Below, one piece after another: positions 17,984 to 28,464 of a stretch of 64,000 nt of DNA. Where the stretch lies: NCBI RefSeq assembly GCF_014651595.1, contig NZ_BMXE01000001.1, forward strand, positions 806,001 to 870,000, read 5' to 3'. The notes beneath the pieces were generated by a model. It ran no database searches, was not told where the DNA came from, and saw only the letters and a list, made by a program, of their open reading frames with translations. The stretch is from Pseudovibrio japonicus. GTDB lineage: Bacteria > Pseudomonadota > Alphaproteobacteria > Rhizobiales > Stappiaceae. Numbering within the stretch: the stretch's first letter is position 1; each line of letters opens with the position of its first letter. A program made the position numbers and the translations under genes.

Positions 17984-18625
17984 TTACAGATTCTTGTCCA
18001 CGTACGTTTTGAACTCGTCAAACGAGAGTGCCCCGCTTACCTTTTCACCGTTGATAAAGAAGGTCGGTGTCGAATCTACGCCCAGAGTGTTGGAGCCATA
18101 GTCACGAACTTCCGTTACTCCGTCTAGTATTTCCTGATTCGTCAAGCAAGCCTTCACGCTATCTTCTGTGAAACCAAGCTGCTTACCCATGCTCAACAGG
18201 GCGTTGTACGGGTCATTGGTGAAGGCCCAGTTACGCTGCTCTTCAAACATCAGGTCTACAATGTCGAAGTATTTGTCTTCTGGTGCACAGCGCGCAAGCA
18301 TAAAGCCAGCTGCGGCGACTGTATCCAGTGGGAATTCACGGAAGATGAAACGCACTTTGCCAGTGTCGATGTATTCTCTCTTCAGCTCTTTATAGGTGGT
18401 GTTGTGGAAGTTCGCACAGTGACCACACGTCAAAGACGCATATTCGATGACTGTTACCGGTGCGTCCGGAGAGCCAATCGCCTGTTCAGGCAATGGACCG
18501 ACCTTGTCCAGCTGTGCTTCAGAATAGGTCTGAGCAGAGGCAACGGTCGGCATGGCAGCGAATGCAAGAGAAGCAGCAGTGAGAGCACTGGTGCGCTCAA
18601 GAAACTTACGGCGAGAGAGTGTCAC
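17984..18625 (-). CDS. DsbA-family periplasmic thiol:disulfide oxidoreductase
   Basis: 213 residues from a GTG at 18625. The N-terminus SRRKFLERTSAL is a Tat-like signal followed by a hydrophobic stretch ending near ASAQ. The thioredoxin-fold active site is C67-G-H-C70 (LTCGHCANFH), and the cis-Pro loop is DSTPTFF near residues 188-194. It probably oxidises or handles disulfides in exported proteins. A DsbA-like gene directly upstream of smc is a recurrent alphaproteobacterial arrangement. Confidence 0.9.
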   Translation of the reverse strand: MTLSRRKFLERTSALTAASLAFAAMPTVASAQTYSEAQLDKVGPLPEQAIGSPDAPVTVIEYASLTCGHCANFHNTTYKELKREYIDTGKVRFIFREFPLDTVAAAGFMLARCAPEDKYFDIVDLMFEEQRNWAFTNDPYNALLSMGKQLGFTEDSVKACLTNQEILDGVTEVRDYGSNTLGVDSTPTFFINGEKVSGALSFDEFKTYVDKNL

Positions 18626-19145
18626 GTTTTTCTATCCCAGTTTAAATCGATGTTGCCCTGTCTGCTGACCCAGCACGGTTATCCACGAGTGGCAGCCAGA
18701 GATTGGCTGCGAGTATAACCCTTTTGAGTCAGGAACCTCTGATCACAAGCTGGTGAACAATCATGCAAACCATTACCTGCCCACAGCTCGATTTCCAGCA
18801 ACACTTGGTATTCAGGAAACTATGGCAAATAGTTGTTGGAAGCTACAGAATATAGTGCGTACTTATACAAAATTTTGTTAAGTCGCCGTTCTGACAGGCT
18901 CGCGGTGGGGGATTTAGGCTAACCGAAAAATACGAGGTGGCCCTGCGCTCTTTGGTTCCTTGTAGTGGACTCTCCTACGCGATCAGACCTGACATTTAAG
19001 CCTAGTCTAAATCATTGGGCTCATTACATACCCACAAGAATTATGCATGGAAAACATCAATTATTTTATTAGTTGTTTTGTTTTTGCCTCATTATTGAGT
19101 TATTAAAGATTTATAGAAATCAGAAACAAGATATACGGACATACC
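18626..19145. other. Intergenic region of 520 bp without a recognised gene
   Basis: It lies between the divergent dsbA-like and AprI/Inh-like genes. The last 130 bases are A+T rich and probably hold the lipoprotein promoter. I find no coding pattern, tRNA or repeat. Confidence 0.45.
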
Positions 19146-19631
19146 ATGAAGCGCTTGACTGCACTAATGCTTCTCAGCACTCCACTGATAGCCTGCCAAG
19201 CCTCTGTATCTGAAGATTTCGTCGAAGCTATACCTAGTACTACTCAGGAATCGACAGCGGATGTAGCCGCTATACCTGCGACGCACATTGGAATCTATAC
19301 TGGCACAGCCGACCTCAGTGCACTGACCTCCACACGATGGGTGGTGAGCGAAGGCAGCGGTGGCAGCTCTGCGTCGTGTCGCGTTCAATTCAGCAAAACA
19401 GCATCAGCGGCTTCCACCGCAGCGGCAGCACGTGGCCTTCCTAACGGAATGGCTGCAACAAGTGGCTGCATGAATGAAGAATTGAGCAGTGTGACGGCGT
19501 GGGCTGTGAATGGGGACACCATTGAGCTGCGCGATGCACAGGAAACAACTACTGCCTACCTTTTGATGGAACGCCCTGACTTGCTGCTGGGCTATACTGC
19601 AAAGGGCCACGATCTGGTGGTCAGCCAGTAA
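19146..19631 (+). CDS. Lipoprotein with AprI/Inh-type metalloprotease-inhibitor domain
   Basis: 161 residues. The lipoprotein signal peptide ends at C17 (STPLIAC). From about residue 55 the pattern fits the Inh/AprI eight-stranded barrel: STRWVV, a CRV-to-GC Cys pair, AWAVNGDTIELRDAQ, then LLGYTAKGHDLVVS. Such domains inhibit secreted serralysin-type proteases; in Brucella the outer-membrane lipoprotein Omp19 carries one. It is monocistronic. The assignment rests on motif spacing, not alignment. Confidence 0.65.
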   Translation: MKRLTALMLLSTPLIACQASVSEDFVEAIPSTTQESTADVAAIPATHIGIYTGTADLSALTSTRWVVSEGSGGSSASCRVQFSKTASAASTAAAARGLPNGMAATSGCMNEELSSVTAWAVNGDTIELRDAQETTTAYLLMERPDLLLGYTAKGHDLVVSQ

Positions 19632-19667
19632 GCTTTTCTCAGGGCTTTTTCGAAGATTATGGGAAGA

Positions 19668-20207
19668 TCAGGTGTTGCCTGCCGGAGAGCGGGCAACAAT
19701 GCACTTACCCAGCTTTTCCAGCGCACTCTTCAACCGCTCATCAGAAACATCTGCAACCTTTTGCTCGATGCGTCGGTTTTCGATCTCGGAAAGCTCGCGA
19801 AGTGGCTTGGGGGTAGTCTTTTTTGAACGGAGGACGGGACGCTGTACGACCTTGATACGACCTACTGCATTCCAGCCGAGAAAGGCGTTGATACGGTCTC
19901 GTAGCTGAGGAGCTTCGTGGGTGAAGAATAAAGCAGTGGCGCCATCGGTATGGACAAGAAGAGTTGCCGGTTCGGCTACAGGCTCACCATCGGTGCTTTT
20001 GGTTCTTGGCCAGATAAGTCTACCGGGCTGTACCTTTCCGTGATACTGCTTGCCGACAAGTTCAGGCCAAGCAGCGAGAAGATCAGCACTGGCAAATCCA
20101 CGCTTACGCGCAACAGGGTGCATAGTCTTACCGATCAGCTCGCTTAGCTGATGGTTTGATCTTCTGGGAGCCCGATTTTGCGCAGTTGCTTTCATCGTCT
20201 TCATCAC
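19668..20207 (-). CDS. DciA-like (DUF721) helicase-loader protein
   Basis: 179 residues. The DUF721 core spans about residues 18-110: LSELIGKTMHPVARKRGFASADLLAAWPELVGKQ with a downstream HEAPQLRDRINAFLG. DciA is the ancestral bacterial partner that helps load replicative helicase DnaB at the origin. The N-terminal start among several close Met codons is uncertain. It is divergent from mutY, a common neighbour in Rhizobiales. Confidence 0.82.
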   Translation of the reverse strand: MMKTMKATAQNRAPRRSNHQLSELIGKTMHPVARKRGFASADLLAAWPELVGKQYHGKVQPGRLIWPRTKSTDGEPVAEPATLLVHTDGATALFFTHEAPQLRDRINAFLGWNAVGRIKVVQRPVLRSKKTTPKPLRELSEIENRRIEQKVADVSDERLKSALEKLGKCIVARSPAGNT

Positions 20208-20297
20208 GCCATGAGATTAAGGCACATATATGACCGTTGCTTTATAGTAGTTTTAAATTAGTCCCGTTTTTCGCGGTACCATGAATTACCAAGGGAA

Positions 20298-20313
20298 CCC
20301 CAATTACTTGGGG
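20298..20313. promoter_or_regulatory. Palindrome upstream of mutY
   Basis: CCCCAA-TTAC-TTGGGG is a perfect 6-bp inverted repeat with a 4-nt spacer, 28 bp before the mutY ATG, in the DciA/mutY divergent region. It may be an operator or a leader hairpin; no T tract follows. Confidence 0.35.
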
Positions 20314-20341
20314 AGCAAAACCAAGGTTAACCCACAAGACC

Positions 20342-21397
20342 ATGCAAGATACTCTAGCTCTTCTTTACTGGTATGACAGAAATTCTCGCCAACTACCATG
20401 GCGAACCGCCCCTTCTGATATACTTTCCGGTGTAAAACCAGACCCTTACTATGTCTGGCTATCCGAAATCATGTTGCAGCAGACTACTGTGGCAGCGGTA
20501 AAAGGTTACTTTGAACTCTTCATAAAGACATGGCCGACACTTGCTGACATGGCCAATGCAGAGGAAGAAGACATCCTGAAAGCGTGGGCGGGGCTGGGTT
20601 ATTATTCCCGTGCACGAAATCTGTATAAGTGTGCACAATTTGTCCAATTGCATCATAATGGACGTTTTCCCGAGGAAGAAGAGCGGCTTTTGAAGCTCCC
20701 CGGCATCGGTCCTTACACCGCTGCGGCGATCTCCACCATTGCCTTTGGACGGCATGCTGCGGTGGTGGATGGCAATGTGGAACGGGTGTTATCCCGTCGC
20801 TACGGGCTACTCACGACGCTCCCTGCCCTCAAGGCGGAGGTAAAGCCGTTAATGGGGGAGATGACGCCACATGATCGCCCCGGAGACTTTGCGCAGGCCA
20901 TGATGGATCTTGGCGCGACGGTTTGCACGCCCAAGTCTCCAGCTTGCGGGATCTGTCCGTGGTTGGAGGTTTGTGAGGGCCGCAAGCAAGGCATTGCCGA
21001 CACGCTGCCGCGCAAGGCTCCTAAGAAGATGAAGCCGACACGTCGGGGTATGGCGTTCCTGCTCAGTGATGAGAGTGGCCGCATTCTTTTGCGCAAGCGC
21101 GCGGATAAAGGCCTGCTTGCGGGTATGAGCGAGCCCATCACCACGCACTGGGCAGACGATGCGGCGCTGGAAGACCTGACCGCTGCACCAATTCAGGCGG
21201 ACTGGGTGCGGACGGAGAAGGATGTGAAGCACACCTTCACGCACTTCCATCTGGAAATGAGCGTCTGGCAAGCACAGGCTCCTGCCACCTACGAAGAACC
21301 CGAGGGCTATTGGTGGTCAGAGCAGCATGAGCTTGAAGGCGAGGCTCTGCCCACGGTAATGAAAAAGGCGCTTAAGGTGGGTGGGTTGATTTCGTGA
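20342..21397 (+). CDS. mutY: A/G-specific adenine glycosylase
   Basis: 351 residues. The helix-hairpin-helix is LPGIGPYTAAAI (119-130), the catalytic acid pair is E42 (SEIMLQQT) and D143 (VVDGNVERV), and the 4Fe-4S ligands are C195-x6-C202-x2-C205-x5-C211. The C-terminal NUDIX-like domain from about residue 230 recognises 8-oxoguanine. MutY removes adenine mispaired with 8-oxoG. The ribosome site is weak, and the ATG fits the conserved N-terminus LLYWYDRNSRQLPWR. Confidence 0.96.
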   Translation: MQDTLALLYWYDRNSRQLPWRTAPSDILSGVKPDPYYVWLSEIMLQQTTVAAVKGYFELFIKTWPTLADMANAEEEDILKAWAGLGYYSRARNLYKCAQFVQLHHNGRFPEEEERLLKLPGIGPYTAAAISTIAFGRHAAVVDGNVERVLSRRYGLLTTLPALKAEVKPLMGEMTPHDRPGDFAQAMMDLGATVCTPKSPACGICPWLEVCEGRKQGIADTLPRKAPKKMKPTRRGMAFLLSDESGRILLRKRADKGLLAGMSEPITTHWADDAALEDLTAAPIQADWVRTEKDVKHTFTHFHLEMSVWQAQAPATYEEPEGYWWSEQHELEGEALPTVMKKALKVGGLIS

Positions 21398-21409
21398 TTG
21401 GCCGCGGGG

Positions 21410-22342
21410 TCAGGTTGTCCTTGCCTTTGATTGGCGAAGCGACAAGCCCCCTGCCCCGACGATCAGCAGCATGCCGAAGATAGACAGGACGTCGGGCATT
21501 TCAGCGAAGAAGATCACTCCCCAGAGGAGTGCGAAGCCAACATACGCGAAGTCAAAGGTTCCTATGACCGAAGACGGGCCAGCTTGGTAGGCTATTGCAG
21601 CTCCGACGCTTCCCACCAGAATTGCAATCGCCATCAACGAAATAGACAGCCATTCAGAACTCGCCATTTGCGTCCAAGGAGCCAGCAAGAATCCTTCACG
21701 AGGCTCGGGCATGAAGATTACGATTGTGATGGCTGCCAGCGCCCCGACGACAATGAAACAACAATTGAGCATGACAGAGAGCATCACCGGGTTCACTGCT
21801 CGGCACTTTGTGCGTGTCAAGATCATAGCTAAGGCGTAGAGCACAGCGGAGACAAGTGGTAGTAACGCATGCAGATTGAAGTTCTCTGCTTTTGGTCTGA
21901 GTATGAGGAGCACTCCAACAAACCCCAGAATAACTGCAAGCCAGCCCAGAATGCTTATCTTGTCGCCAACCAGAATAGCGGAGAAGAGCACTATGAAGAT
22001 CGGCAGGGTGTAGTAGGCAGCAGCAGCAATAGAAAGATCTAAATTCGGCAGAGCAACATAGTAGGCAACCCACATGCCCACAAGCAGCAAGCTGCGCAAA
22101 ACCGCCCAACCCAACGCAGGCGGGATCGTGAGGATCTCAGGACTGCGCAGACGCATGTAAACAAGAAGCACAGGCAAGACCAGCAGCGAGCGCAAAACAA
22201 AGATCTGCCAGATCACAAAATTCCGGCTGGAAAACTTGATTAAAGCGTCCCCCAAAGACAGCACCAACACGGTGAAGATAATCGTTGCAACTGCAAGCGG
22301 GATGTTATCGTTCCGCTCAGTTGCTATTGCCACGCGCTGCAT
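21410..22342 (-). CDS. DMT-superfamily (EamA) transporter
   Basis: 310 residues with about ten membrane helices in two EamA repeats, the usual drug/metabolite exporter size. The start at 22342 (MQRVA) is chosen over 22396 because GGGGGA lies 7 bp upstream. It converges on mutY with 12 bp between. The substrate cannot be inferred; close families export amino acids, nucleosides or toxic metabolites. Confidence 0.85.
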   Translation of the reverse strand: MQRVAIATERNDNIPLAVATIIFTVLVLSLGDALIKFSSRNFVIWQIFVLRSLLVLPVLLVYMRLRSPEILTIPPALGWAVLRSLLLVGMWVAYYVALPNLDLSIAAAAYYTLPIFIVLFSAILVGDKISILGWLAVILGFVGVLLILRPKAENFNLHALLPLVSAVLYALAMILTRTKCRAVNPVMLSVMLNCCFIVVGALAAITIVIFMPEPREGFLLAPWTQMASSEWLSISLMAIAILVGSVGAAIAYQAGPSSVIGTFDFAYVGFALLWGVIFFAEMPDVLSIFGMLLIVGAGGLSLRQSKARTT

Positions 22343-22411
22343 ATTGTTTCCCCCAAATTGCATGCCAGCATCGAAGAGCGCGGGTCTATTTGTCAACCTT
22401 GAGTAGGCCTC

Positions 22412-22441
22412 AAAAAAGCCGGGCTAAAACCCGGCTTTTTT
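22412..22441 (-). terminator. Terminator after the tautomerase gene
   Basis: AAAAAAGCCGGG / CCCGGCTTTTTT around a 6-nt loop, a 12-bp stem with T tracts in either direction. It ends the minus-strand tautomerase transcript and is nearly identical to the hairpin at 23110. Confidence 0.85.
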
Positions 22442-22513
22442 ATTCTTCCAGTTGCCAACCAGCTCTTATTGGTTAGCGGAGTTGAAGTCGTTTTCTCTTA
22501 CCGGAGTTACGCC

Positions 22514-22903
22514 TTAAAGGCCTAAGACAGATTTAACAGAGCCTGCTTCGCTGAATGACCAGTCAACAGCGTTATTCTCGATAAGAAACATAATAGAATT
22601 GTTCGGATCAAAGCCAATCCCTCCGAGACGTTTACGCATATCTTTATAAAGCGCCTCTTTTTGCTGTTCTGAACGGCCTCCCAACAATGCAATCTCAATA
22701 ACAATGGTTGCTGCAGGGTCTCTTTCACCAAGAAAGGTTGGATGAAACATCATGTCTTCTGGCTCATAACGAGAAACCAAACAAAAATCATCACTGGGAT
22801 TTACACCGCATGTCGTGACTAAGCTTTGATGTAATTGGTCGTTTATTGCACGGCACATTGCACTCGGAAGTGCTTTTGGAACATGAATCTTGTTAAATGG
22901 CAT
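22514..22903 (-). CDS. Tautomerase-family protein
   Basis: 129 residues when started at the ATG at 22903, so that Pro2 can become the catalytic N-terminal proline of the tautomerase fold (MPFNKIHVP). Longer upstream in-frame starts would bury it. AGGAAA lies about 11 bp upstream. The C-terminal half, with RKRLGGIGFDPNNSIMFLIENNAVDWSFS, fits the longer Tautomerase_2 type. Substrate unknown. It is flanked on both sides by almost identical terminators. Confidence 0.8.
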   Translation of the reverse strand: MPFNKIHVPKALPSAMCRAINDQLHQSLVTTCGVNPSDDFCLVSRYEPEDMMFHPTFLGERDPAATIVIEIALLGGRSEQQKEALYKDMRKRLGGIGFDPNNSIMFLIENNAVDWSFSEAGSVKSVLGL

Positions 22904-23109
22904 GCGGATAATTTTCCTAGTATCTTGGCAGAATGAGTTTGATGCAGAACAGCAGCGAGACCACTTGATTGCAAGCACGCGAACGCCAGATCTACTACTC
23001 ACAAGGAAGAGATTATAACGATTAGATTTTTGGAGTTAGATGCTTATTCTGAATTAGCATTAGGTAATTTTGTCAGCATGCTTCTTCTAAGTCAACAACA
23101 CCCTCAATC

Positions 23110-23140
23110 AAAAAAGCCGGGCTTAAACCCGGCTTTTCTT
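23110..23140 (-). terminator. Terminator after AMP nucleosidase gene
   Basis: AAAAAGCCGGG / CCCGGCTTTT with a 6-nt loop, 25 bp past the amn stop on the minus strand. It shares almost the whole sequence with the hairpin at 22412. Confidence 0.85.
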
Positions 23141-23164
23141 GTTCTTATAAGTCACAGCAGACGT

Positions 23165-24673
23165 TTACTGGAAAGCGGTTTCCATGAAGCTGCGGAGTTT
23201 TCGAGAGTGGAGGCGATCCAGTGGCATCTCTCTCAGAATTTCCATGGTCTTCACGCCGATTTCCAAGTGCTGATCTACCTGTTTTCGGTAGAAATCCGTT
23301 GCCATGCCCGGTAGTTTCAGCTCACCGTGTAATGGCTTGTCTGAAACACAAAGCAAGGTTCCATAAGGAACGCGGAAGCGGAAGCCGTTGGCGGCGATGG
23401 TTGCGGATTCCATGTCCAGTGCAATGGCACGGGACTGGGAGAAACGCTGCACCGGCTCGCGGTGGTCGCGCAGTTCCCAGTTGCGGTTGTCGATGGAAGC
23501 CACGGTGCCTGTGCGCATGACGCGCTTTAGGTCATAACCTGTGTAGCCGGTGGTTTTCTCAACGGCTTCTTCCAGCGCAACTTGCACTTCCGCCAGTGGC
23601 GGGATTGGGACCCATGTTGGCAGATCCGCATCAAGCACCTTGTCCTCGCGCACATAACCATGGGCCAGCACGTAGTCACCAAGCTGCTGACTGCTTCGCA
23701 AGCCAGCACAGTGACCAAGCATCAGCCAGGCATGAGGGCGAAGCACGGCGATGTGGTCCGTAATGGTTTTAGCATTGGACGGGCCAACGCCGATATTCAC
23801 CATGGTGATACCGGAGCCATCTTCACGCAGCAGGTGATAAGCGGGCATTTGCGGCAGACGTGGAGGCGCTACACCTTCGCGGGGCTCTCTATCACCTGCA
23901 TAGGTAATGAGGTTGCCCGGCTCCACAAACGCGGTGTAACCGCTGCTCGGGTCATTGATCAGTTGCTTCGCCATTTGCGCGAAACCATCAATGTAGAACT
24001 GATAGTTTGTGAAGAGTACGAAGTTCTGGAAGTAACGCGGTTCGGTTGCCGTGTAGTGCTGTAAGCGATGCAGCGAATAGTCAACGCGCGGCGCGGTAAA
24101 CGGTGCCAGTGGCTCAAAGCCATCTTTTGCGCGGTAGGTGCCATTGGAAATGGCATCGTCCATTACAGCAAGATCAGGGACATCAAACACATCGCGCAGT
24201 GGACGCTCTTCGTGAGACGGGATCGCGTCTTCCACATTCGCACCGTTATAGAACGCAAAGTGCAGCGGGATTGGCTGATCGCTCTCAGCAATCACAACTT
24301 CCAGATCATGATTTTTGATCAGCAGGTCAATCTGGTGTTCCAGATAGTGCCGGAAGAGTTTAGGCCGTGTGATTGTTGTCTTATATTTGCCAGGTCTGGC
24401 TACGAAGCCATAGGACAGACGTGTATCCACTCGAGAGTGGCTGGAAACATTAAACCTCAGTTCTGGATAAAATGCTCTGACACGATTTTCCGGCATGCGT
24501 TCACGGGCAGCGGATTTAAAATTATCGCGCAGAAAACTAGTCGCCCGATCAAACAGATAGATCAGGTGGTTGACAGCTTCTGTGGCGTCTTTAAAGGACT
24601 TTGGGGCAATTGCTTCAGGCGTACGGATGGAACGGCTTTCCACCCCAACGTCGCTATCGGATATAGTCGACAC
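23165..24673 (-). CDS. amn: AMP nucleosidase
   Basis: 502 residues from a GTG at 24673 with AAAGGAG about 9 bp upstream. AMP nucleosidase hydrolyses AMP to adenine and ribose 5-phosphate and so controls adenylate pools. The N-terminal regulatory domain covers about residues 25-190. The nucleoside-phosphorylase-like catalytic domain starts near residue 270 (GITMVNIGVGPSNAKTITDHIAVLRPHAWLMLGHCAGLR) and includes ALDMESATIAANGFRFRVPYGTLLCVSD. Full length and highly conserved. Confidence 0.95.
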   Translation of the reverse strand: MSTISDSDVGVESRSIRTPEAIAPKSFKDATEAVNHLIYLFDRATSFLRDNFKSAARERMPENRVRAFYPELRFNVSSHSRVDTRLSYGFVARPGKYKTTITRPKLFRHYLEHQIDLLIKNHDLEVVIAESDQPIPLHFAFYNGANVEDAIPSHEERPLRDVFDVPDLAVMDDAISNGTYRAKDGFEPLAPFTAPRVDYSLHRLQHYTATEPRYFQNFVLFTNYQFYIDGFAQMAKQLINDPSSGYTAFVEPGNLITYAGDREPREGVAPPRLPQMPAYHLLREDGSGITMVNIGVGPSNAKTITDHIAVLRPHAWLMLGHCAGLRSSQQLGDYVLAHGYVREDKVLDADLPTWVPIPPLAEVQVALEEAVEKTTGYTGYDLKRVMRTGTVASIDNRNWELRDHREPVQRFSQSRAIALDMESATIAANGFRFRVPYGTLLCVSDKPLHGELKLPGMATDFYRKQVDQHLEIGVKTMEILREMPLDRLHSRKLRSFMETAFQ

Positions 24674-24912
24674 GTTCGGTTTCTCCTTTTTCGTGTCACT
24701 ACATATTTGAGGAATGTTTACGACATGGTCAAGACAAACAAGATATAAATTCGAGTATTTTTTTAGCGACTGATGATATTTTCATCTTATATCAACCCTA
24801 ACTCAGCGCAGAGAGTTGCAATTCCTAACGGGGTAAAGTCACTTGGAACCTTCCGCTTGCTCTGCAAAATCGTCGTGCAGAAGCATTCAGCGATCTGGAG
24901 GGCTTTTTTCTC

Positions 24913-26136
24913 ATGCACTTTCTTCGTCCTGCCGCGCTTGGCTTTGTCGCCAGTGCGTGTCTTAGTGTTGGTGCAAATGCTGCAGCCGAACTGGGACCAC
25001 GCCCCGCTTTCCTTGTGGAGCAGATGAACGACAGTCCGCTGAAAGCGCAGCTGCGTGCCTGTATCAATGAGCCCGCCAGACCCTCCAGCCTTTCCATCGG
25101 GCACCGGGGGGCTCCCCTCCAGTTTCCTGAGCATACGGTTGAATCCTTTAGTGCTGCCGTTTTGATGGGTGCGGGTAAGCTGGAGTGCGATGTCACCTTC
25201 ACCAAGGACAAGGAGCTGGTTTGTCGTCATGCGCAAAATGATCTGGCGACAACGACCAATATCATCACAACTGCGCTTGCTGGTACCTGCGTGACGCCGT
25301 TTGCGCCTGCGACCGACGGCGAGAACGCGACCGCCGAGTGCCGAACCTCCGAGATCACGCTTGACGATTTTAAAAGCTTGCATGGCAAGATGGGTGCTCA
25401 TAACCCGCGGGCAACAACCCCTGAGGCCTTCCTGAAAGGCACAGCTGACTGGCGCACAGACCTTTATGCTGGCGCAGGTGCTGGCGGCACTGTGATGACA
25501 CATGCTGAGGTGATTGAGCGATTCAAGGGGGAAGGTGTCAAGTTTACGCCAGAGCTGAAAGATCCAGTCGTTGAGATGCCGTTTGATGGTTTCTCGCGGG
25601 AGGACTTTGCCCAAAAACTGATTGATGAATACAAAGCAGCTGGTGTTCCACCTTCTGACGTCTTCCCGCAATCCTTCGGGCTGGATGACGTGCTTTACTG
25701 GATTGAGAATGAGCCTGAGTTTGGTGCGCAAGCAGTGTTTCTTGATGGCCGGTACACTCAGGCGGGGTTCGACACCTCTAACCCGGCAACCTTTGAGCCC
25801 TCCATGACCGAGTTGAAAGAGCTGGGCGTAAACTATATCGGCCCTCCCCTTTGGAAGCTCGTCACACTGGAAGACGGGCATATCGTGCCCTCTGCTTATG
25901 CAGAAGCAGCTAATGAGGCGGGTCTGAAGATCTTTACCTGGACTATGGAGCGCTCTGGCCTGCTTTCACATGACGGAGGCGGTTGGTACTACAGCAGCAT
26001 CAATGAGGCGATCACCAACGAAGGCAGTGTTTACGAGTTGCTGGACGTGCTTGTAAAAGATGTGAAGGTGAGCGGTGTATTCTCTGACTGGCCAGCCACG
26101 GTGACCTTTTACGCCAACTGCATGGGCATTGAGTGA
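24913..26136 (+). CDS. Exported glycerophosphodiester phosphodiesterase
   Basis: 407 residues with a signal peptide of about 24 residues (ending near ANAAAE). The GDPD catalytic pattern is [19 protein letters not shown] (His and Arg), [18 protein letters not shown] (Glu-Asp metal ligands and second His), and KFTPELKDP later. The protein has a longer insertion before the KFTPELK strand than the minimal fold. It probably hydrolyses glycerophosphodiesters in the periplasm for phosphate or glycerol salvage. GGAGGG about 10 bp upstream supports the start. Confidence 0.85.
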   Translation: MHFLRPAALGFVASACLSVGANAAAELGPRPAFLVEQMNDSPLKAQLRACINEPARPSSLSIGHRGAPLQFPEHTVESFSAAVLMGAGKLECDVTFTKDKELVCRHAQNDLATTTNIITTALAGTCVTPFAPATDGENATAECRTSEITLDDFKSLHGKMGAHNPRATTPEAFLKGTADWRTDLYAGAGAGGTVMTHAEVIERFKGEGVKFTPELKDPVVEMPFDGFSREDFAQKLIDEYKAAGVPPSDVFPQSFGLDDVLYWIENEPEFGAQAVFLDGRYTQAGFDTSNPATFEPSMTELKELGVNYIGPPLWKLVTLEDGHIVPSAYAEAANEAGLKIFTWTMERSGLLSHDGGGWYYSSINEAITNEGSVYELLDVLVKDVKVSGVFSDWPATVTFYANCMGIE

Positions 26137-26188
26137 TCTCGCAACATTCACAGGCACCAGGAGGGTGCTCCTATGAGCGCCTTTCGTT

Positions 26189-26797
26189 TCATATCAGGCC
26201 ATGAGCTTGCGCAAACGGGTCATTGTGCGGGTCATCCGACCAGACATACTCAGCAAACAGCGCTGCTTTTTCTGCTGTTTGCCTGCCATAAAGCCGCACA
26301 ATCACCGCAAGACTCATATCTATACCTGCGGACACGCCTGATGAGGTGAAGAACTTTCCATCTTCAACCCAGCGCGCTTTGCGTTGCCAGCGCACATTGT
26401 CTGACTGCGATATAGCCCAGCTCCAAGCGTATTTGTTTGTTGTAGCCGTGTGTCCATCAAGCAGGCCAGCCTTGGCCAGAAGTGCAGCGCCTGTACAAAC
26501 GCTGAGCACCAGCTCTGCCCTGCCCGCTGCCTTTTGGATCAACTCAAGAAATGAGGTATCTGACACCAGCGCCCGCGTTCCCGGTCCTCCTGGCACCAAT
26601 AAGATGTCGTAGGCACTCTGGTTAGTCAGCATTGCATCTGGCAGAGCCGTTGGTCCCTGAGCGCTTTTTACCGTGCCTTCCTCGTGGCTGAGGAGCTGGA
26701 TCTGGAGGTCTTTGCCGGCCAGAGCGAACATCTCCAGCGGACCATAAAGGTCGAGGAGCTCAAAGCCCTCAAAGATCACTGCCCCAATCGTCTTCAT
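26189..26797 (-). CDS. DJ-1/PfpI family protein
   Basis: 202 residues from the ATG at 26797, preceded by AGGAGGGG; the longer start is not needed. GATase1-like fold: the nucleophile-elbow Cys lies in VLSVCTGAALLAKAG, with a preceding PGGPGT. Members include isonitrile hydratases and AraC-associated amidotransferase-like proteins, and the motif GFELLDLYGPLEMF is typical of the isonitrile hydratase branch. Its true substrate is unknown. It is divergent from ccrM with 325 bp between. Confidence 0.82.
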   Translation of the reverse strand: MKTIGAVIFEGFELLDLYGPLEMFALAGKDLQIQLLSHEEGTVKSAQGPTALPDAMLTNQSAYDILLVPGGPGTRALVSDTSFLELIQKAAGRAELVLSVCTGAALLAKAGLLDGHTATTNKYAWSWAISQSDNVRWQRKARWVEDGKFFTSSGVSAGIDMSLAVIVRLYGRQTAEKAALFAEYVWSDDPHNDPFAQAHGLI

Positions 26798-26890
26798 GTT
26801 GCCCCTCCTGACCTGCCACAATGATTAACCGATTTACCCGCTGTCCCCGCATTGAATTTACCTAGGGTCTTTTGACTAGCGAAAAAGCTT

Positions 26891-27071
26891 GACTCTCAGA
26901 AAAATATTTTGCCCCGCTAATTTCGCCATTTTAACTCCTCATAAACCACTGACCCAAGGGAATCCTCGGGTAAATGTTAATGGGAGTTAACTTCGGGGCG
27001 AATATGCGAATCTGTAAATAAAGCGTTGATTCTTAAAGAATAAAACATATCCACTATTAACCTCTGGTTTA
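26891..27071 (+). promoter_or_regulatory. ccrM promoter region with GANTC cluster and CtrA-like site
   Basis: Four GANTC sites (26891 GACTC, 26960 GAATC, 27008 GAATC, 27028 GATTC) fall within 142 bp, against about 0.6 expected by chance. TTAACCTCTGGTTTACC starting at 27057 fits TTAA-N7-TTAA with one mismatch, a CtrA box, and TTAA-N6-TTAA lies at 26977-26990. In Caulobacter, CtrA and GANTC methylation control ccrM. The same logic is inferred here. Confidence 0.6.
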
Positions 27072-27113
27072 CCATAGTGAGTAACCATAGCACTCATGAA
27101 TTGCGTGAGGTGA

Positions 27114-28253
<1,140 letters not shown>

Positions 28254-28335
28254 CGTTCACAACAGTTCCTGCGGCGACCTTGCCTCGCGGCTCACAGGGT
28301 TTGTCACAGATCCTGCTTCTTATCCATATGAACTT

Positions 28336-28366
28336 AGCCCCTGCCCTCACCGGCGGGGGCTTTTTT
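28336..28366 (+). terminator. Terminator after ccrM
   Basis: AGCCCC-T-GCC pairs with GGC-G-GGGGCT around a 6-nt loop, followed by TTTTTTA. It lies 83 bp after the ccrM stop. Confidence 0.85.
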
Positions 28367-28464
28367 ATGGTTTGGTTAAGGATGATGCCGATCTGAAGGC
28401 CCTCCCCGATCACAGATGGAAATCCCATCCGTCCCTTTGAGCGAGAACGTTCGAAGGAGACATC

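Noticed and set aside
24787-25881. 364-residue antisense frame over the phosphodiesterase gene
   Set aside because: It overlaps a well-supported exported enzyme on the other strand and shows no family motif.
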